This document shows, one piece after another, positions 62,301 to 64,000 of a stretch of DNA of 64,000 nt. The DNA lies in contig CM049315.1 of NCBI GenBank assembly GCA_026874595.1, positions 2,238,501 to 2,302,500 of the forward strand. The letters are read 5' to 3'. Every line of letters starts with the position of its first letter. The stretch's first letter is position 1. A program made the translations under genes and the position numbers. The notes beneath the pieces were generated by a model that ran no database searches, was not told where the DNA came from, and was given only the letters and a program-made list of their open reading frames with translations. This DNA is from Sipunculus nudus (lineage: Eukaryota > Annelida > Sipuncula > Golfingiida > Sipunculidae).

Positions 62301-63571
62301 CCGATATGCAAAAACTTTCCTTGAAAAAATAATTCAAGGTGTAATCCAGAAGATGCAATGTTGTGTAATGTAGCATTTTTAAAGAAATCAATTTTCTTTT
62401 AAATGATTTTAACAAATATAAATGAACCCATCAGTATGCTTAAATTATTATAAAATATGAAGCACATTATGAATAAATAAAGACACAATTAAAAATTGTG
62501 AAATCTAAATCAAGTATTATTTTTAGATATTTATTGTTTTGCAGATTTAAAAGATATATTTTTGTGGTAAAAAATAAATAAACATTTGTATGCATGATGT
62601 GGTGTTATCTGACAAGATTGAGATTTATGATGATGCAATTGAGAATTATAAATCAACTTTTATATTCAGATATATATGTTAAATTGGAAATGTATAGAAA
62701 TATAAACTTAAATTAGAAAATAATTGATGTGATAAAAAAATCAGGATTTAATACAAACATTTGTTCATTATTTTCCTGCCTCAGCAGAATTTGAGATCAG
62801 GCTTTGTTTGCCCTGTTTTATGTTGTTAATTAGCTATATTTCAACTGTATACATTTCATAAAAAAAAATACATATATATTTAATAATATATATTATACAA
62901 AAAAAATAGATTCAATTGAACAAATGTGTAAACTACTGAAATGTCAACAGTTAATCGAAAAACCAATTAATGATCATGGTAATAGTACAGATCATTTGTT
63001 CACAAACTGCTCACATGCTTTAGTTTCAACATTAGGAAACACATGGTCAGGTCACAAAATATTTTTTGCAACAATTTCTTGCTCATCAATACAAACCAAT
63101 CATATAAACCAACCATGGCCTTTATTACCTCTTCCTCTCACACTTTATCTCCATTAGATATTATTTTAGATTTTTACCTTCAAGGTTAACGTCAGCTGAG
63201 CACAGTGACCCATAGGTCCCTTGTTTACAAACTTCAAACAAACCTTCCATTTGTTAAACAATTTTGACATAATTTTTTTTTATTTCAAAGTATCATGGAA
63301 CATTATTTTGTTATTTTAGACACAGATTTTGAATGATCTGTTTCTCCCTAATTATGCTGTGATATTTGTCATTTCAGACACAGTGTTTGTGATCTGTTTC
63401 TCCCTCATTATGCTGTCAGTTGATCTATGCAGCCCACACGTCAAGAACAAAATGTCAAAGAGGGAGTTTATAAAAAATACTCGCCGTGCTGCCAATGATA
63501 TCAACGATGACTTTGCAGGCCATTTATATGACAATGTGTACCTTATCGGCCACGTGGCACCACAAGCGTGA
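50399..63571 (+). CDS. FBXO8: FBXO8, F-box and Sec7 domain protein (5 coding exons)
   Basis: Joined exons 50399-50610, 52208-52334, 57318-57436, 58077-58261 and 63378-63571 give 837 nt, 278 aa (human 319 aa, with a longer N-terminus). The F-box is at residues about 33-80 (LPPEISLLILSNLNATDLCLAACVWQ, in part). The linker KKLYMQLDEGTLTFNADPE is nearly identical to human. The Sec7-type domain runs from about 120 to 275. The glutamic-finger Glu of Sec7 exchange factors aligns with Glu187 (RPPNER). The second loop reads MLSVDLCSPHV, without the Asn of ARF exchange factors. The protein ends NVYLIGHVAPQA. F-box proteins recruit substrates to SCF ubiquitin ligases; human FBXO8 is reported to act on ARF6. 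Met-Gly-Gln at the start is shared with human and could allow myristoylation. All splice phases agree. Confidence 0.95.
50611..52207 (+). other. FBXO8 intron after coding exon 1
   Basis: AT-rich intron with no recognised element. Confidence 0.6.
52208..52334 (+). CDS. FBXO8: FBXO8 coding exon 2
   Basis: Encodes residues 71-113, from GLCRKLWGYSS through KKLYMQLDEGTLTF to DPEL: the end of the F-box and the conserved linker. Acceptor is gtatatcctcag, donor CTG|GTAAGA. Confidence 0.92.
52690..53120 (+). mobile_element. Helentron-like repeat of family 2 (FBXO8 intron 2)
   Basis: ggtgacattgatttgggtttgtct, then a TGTCTGTCTGTCC tract (52745-52795), then the tail caggttttttcattttcatacgataac (split here by the tetranucleotides) and ttcattcaaatttaggtcagtgattgc. 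Same architecture as 36570-36910 (inverted) and 60840-61240. Includes three internal repeats of tctccacatgtca/tgtccacatgtca. Confidence 0.55.
53221..53301. repeat. (TA)n microsatellite, about 81 bp
   Basis: Longest dinucleotide run in the window, in FBXO8 intron 2. Confidence 0.95.
53768..55313 (+). mobile_element. pearl/Helentron-like element with ~180-bp core repeats
   Basis: The left end ATGCCCCCGCCAC AAA GTGGCCGGGGCAT folds back on itself. It is followed by atatagttttacccatgtcc and a (GTCATTCC)-type tract. About eight tandem copies follow of a unit with gtacggacttttttt, cctgcagatattggcctgat, ttttggtgtgtgggcagata and gttgacctacttttgaccg, with a period of about 175-190 bp. The right end is GGCGGGGGCAT, inverse of the left end, then a GTGTC-ATTCC-GACAC hairpin and AACTAGTTT. 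A 3' hairpin close to the terminus and tandem cores fit Helentron-derived elements. The open frames inside are chance. Confidence 0.75.
55462..56224. repeat. 13-bp E-box minisatellite (FBXO8 intron 2)
   Basis: About 58 copies of gtggaatacacac / gtggaatacacat, with some 15-bp variants (cccgtgtggaataca). Most units contain the palindrome CACGTG or CACATG. Thirteen nucleotides is not a multiple of three and the unit lacks stops in all six frames. Long frames therefore appear on both strands (Cys-Ile-Pro-Arg-Val-Tyr or Glu-Tyr-Thr-Arg-Gly-Ile types); they are not genes. Confidence 0.95.
57318..57436 (+). CDS. FBXO8: FBXO8 coding exon 3
   Basis: Encodes residues 114-152 and two bases of Arg153: GLKYLIDHRLV, DDIAKFLHFA, QFLET. 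This is the start of the Sec7-like helical domain. Acceptor is tccttgtgtttacag, donor CAAG|GTAAGA. Confidence 0.92.
57437..58076 (+). other. FBXO8 intron 3 with a small tandem duplication
   Basis: At 57447-57522 a segment of about 45 bp (aactgaaaggacc, gctcctgtggt, ttggggt) is present twice. Otherwise plain intron. Confidence 0.6.
58077..58261 (+). CDS. FBXO8: FBXO8 coding exon 4, whose 3' end seeds the 53-bp array
   Basis: Encodes residues 153-214 plus one base of Asp215, including NFENQFLPNALRKFF, the glutamic-finger loop RPPNER, and KFSQRFCECNP. Acceptor is ccattttcttttcag, donor AAG|GTATGT. The last 46 nt (58216-58261) are identical to the consensus of the downstream repeat array, so this coding segment is copy one. 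Confidence 0.93.
58216..60839 (+). repeat. 53-bp satellite derived from FBXO8 exon 4 end plus 5' splice site
   Basis: The unit is tcacagaggttttgtgaatg, taatcccacccttggcctct, cagaag|gtatgta. The first copy starts inside exon 4. GTATGT sites recur at 58262 + 53k for k = 0 to 48, the last at 60806, with no net length change over 2.5 kb. Differences are single bases. The donor is lost in one copy (GGAATG at 60647) and is GC in two (GGCATG at about 59269 and 59428). A partial 50th unit ends at 60839 where the family-2 repeat begins. The coding copy is conserved across animals, so it is the source. Confidence 0.97.
60840..61240 (+). mobile_element. Helentron-like repeat of family 2 (FBXO8 intron 4)
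   Basis: ggtggacattgatttcggtttgcc, split as in the sister copies by a TGTCTGTCTGTCC tract (60902-60925), then caataacttttctaaatattatc and ttcattcaagtttgggtcattgattgc. It abuts the 53-bp array directly. Confidence 0.55.
61327..63225 (-). mobile_element. pearl/Helentron-like element 3 (minus orientation, FBXO8 intron 4)
   Basis: On the plus strand it opens TTTTTAGCTCAGCTAAGCTA, then tagtcgtgg and a (CGTC/TGTC)n tract (61366-61412). It closes GTCAGCTGAGCACAGTGACC, CATAGGTCCCTTGTTT at 63191-63225. These are the inverted complements of the 3' and 5' ends of element 2. The body (61.4-63.2 kb) does not carry the 338-bp core, so the ends are shared but the interior differs. A 20-bp poly-C run is at 62202-62221. 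Confidence 0.5.
62202..62221. repeat. poly-C tract, 20 bp
   Basis: Homopolymer run in FBXO8 intron 4. Similar runs are G at 44859-44873 and 47833-47851. Confidence 0.9.
63378..63571 (+). CDS. FBXO8: FBXO8 coding exon 5 (terminal)
   Basis: Encodes residues 215-278 and the TGA at 63569-63571: TVFVICFSLIMLSVDL, SPHVKNKMSKREFIKNTRRA, then GHLYDNVYLIGHVAPQA. Nearly identical to human through this part. Acceptor is tatttgtcatttcag. No AATAAA is seen before the window end, so the 3' UTR continues outside. Confidence 0.93.
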
Positions 63572-64000
63572 GAGGCTGAAGTACATTGTTAGAACGCTTT
63601 GTAAGTAATTGATGCAGTGATATGATGTGCTTAGGGAGATAGTGAAATGATGAATCTTTCAAGGCCACAAATGTAATCTTGTTATCTGTAAGACATGGTG
63701 TTTAGATATCTGTAATTTCTGGAAAACAAAACCAGAAGTGTATGAGCACATTACATGCTTTCACTTTTATACCAGCATAATTTATAGCAAATTGTAAACT
63801 TAGATGTAGTTTATCATGTCTAATTAAGTGTTGTGTTAACTTCTTGTTAGGTCTCCTACTTTTTAGTGCAGAGACCTTGCTTCAAGGAGCCATTTCATGA
63901 GTTATTTACCAGTTGAACCAATCGCGGGACTCGGATCTCTTTCCTGTATGAACCTAGCAAAACAAACTGTTGCTATTGTAGATCAACCGTCTGGCCGTGG

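Overview
This is an animal nuclear genome window, AT-rich and repeat-laden, most likely from a bivalve mollusc. The evidence is spliced genes with GT-AG introns and several repeats built like the bivalve 'pearl'/Helentron-type elements, with tandem cores followed by GGAC or GACA tetranucleotide tracts. Species cannot be named from the sequence alone.

Two complete protein-coding genes are supported, both in the right half. CEP44 (centrosomal protein 44) is on the minus strand, 8 coding exons, 30325-44404, 360 codons. FBXO8 (F-box plus Sec7 protein) is on the plus strand, 5 coding exons, 50399-63571, 278 codons. They are head to head, as in vertebrates. Both first coding exons follow a splice acceptor, so each has an upstream non-coding exon. 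The shared promoter is inferred near 46.6-47.2 kb.

Left 30 kb: no convincing host gene. It holds the GIY-YIG end of a Penelope-like retroelement with a hammerhead-like motif (2-1074), small MITEs, and a 3.67 kb, 92-copy, 40-bp satellite (10341-14010). It also holds a decayed non-LTR retroelement (16.1-17.4 kb), a decayed RT of the Penelope-like type with a SINE nested in it (20.95-22.6 kb), and two large tandem-repeat elements (22.6-24.9 and 27.4-30.0 kb).

Right 34 kb: gene introns loaded with L2-like LINE fragments, a 61-bp satellite, pearl-like elements, a hAT element with perfect 8-bp target duplications, a Tc1/mariner MITE and a 13-bp E-box minisatellite.

The most unusual feature is in FBXO8. 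The last 46 bp of coding exon 4, with its 5' splice site, has been amplified into 49 tandem 53-bp copies spaced without net indel (58216-60839). Intron 4 therefore begins with about 46 intact decoy donors, and only the first gives a full-length Sec7 domain.
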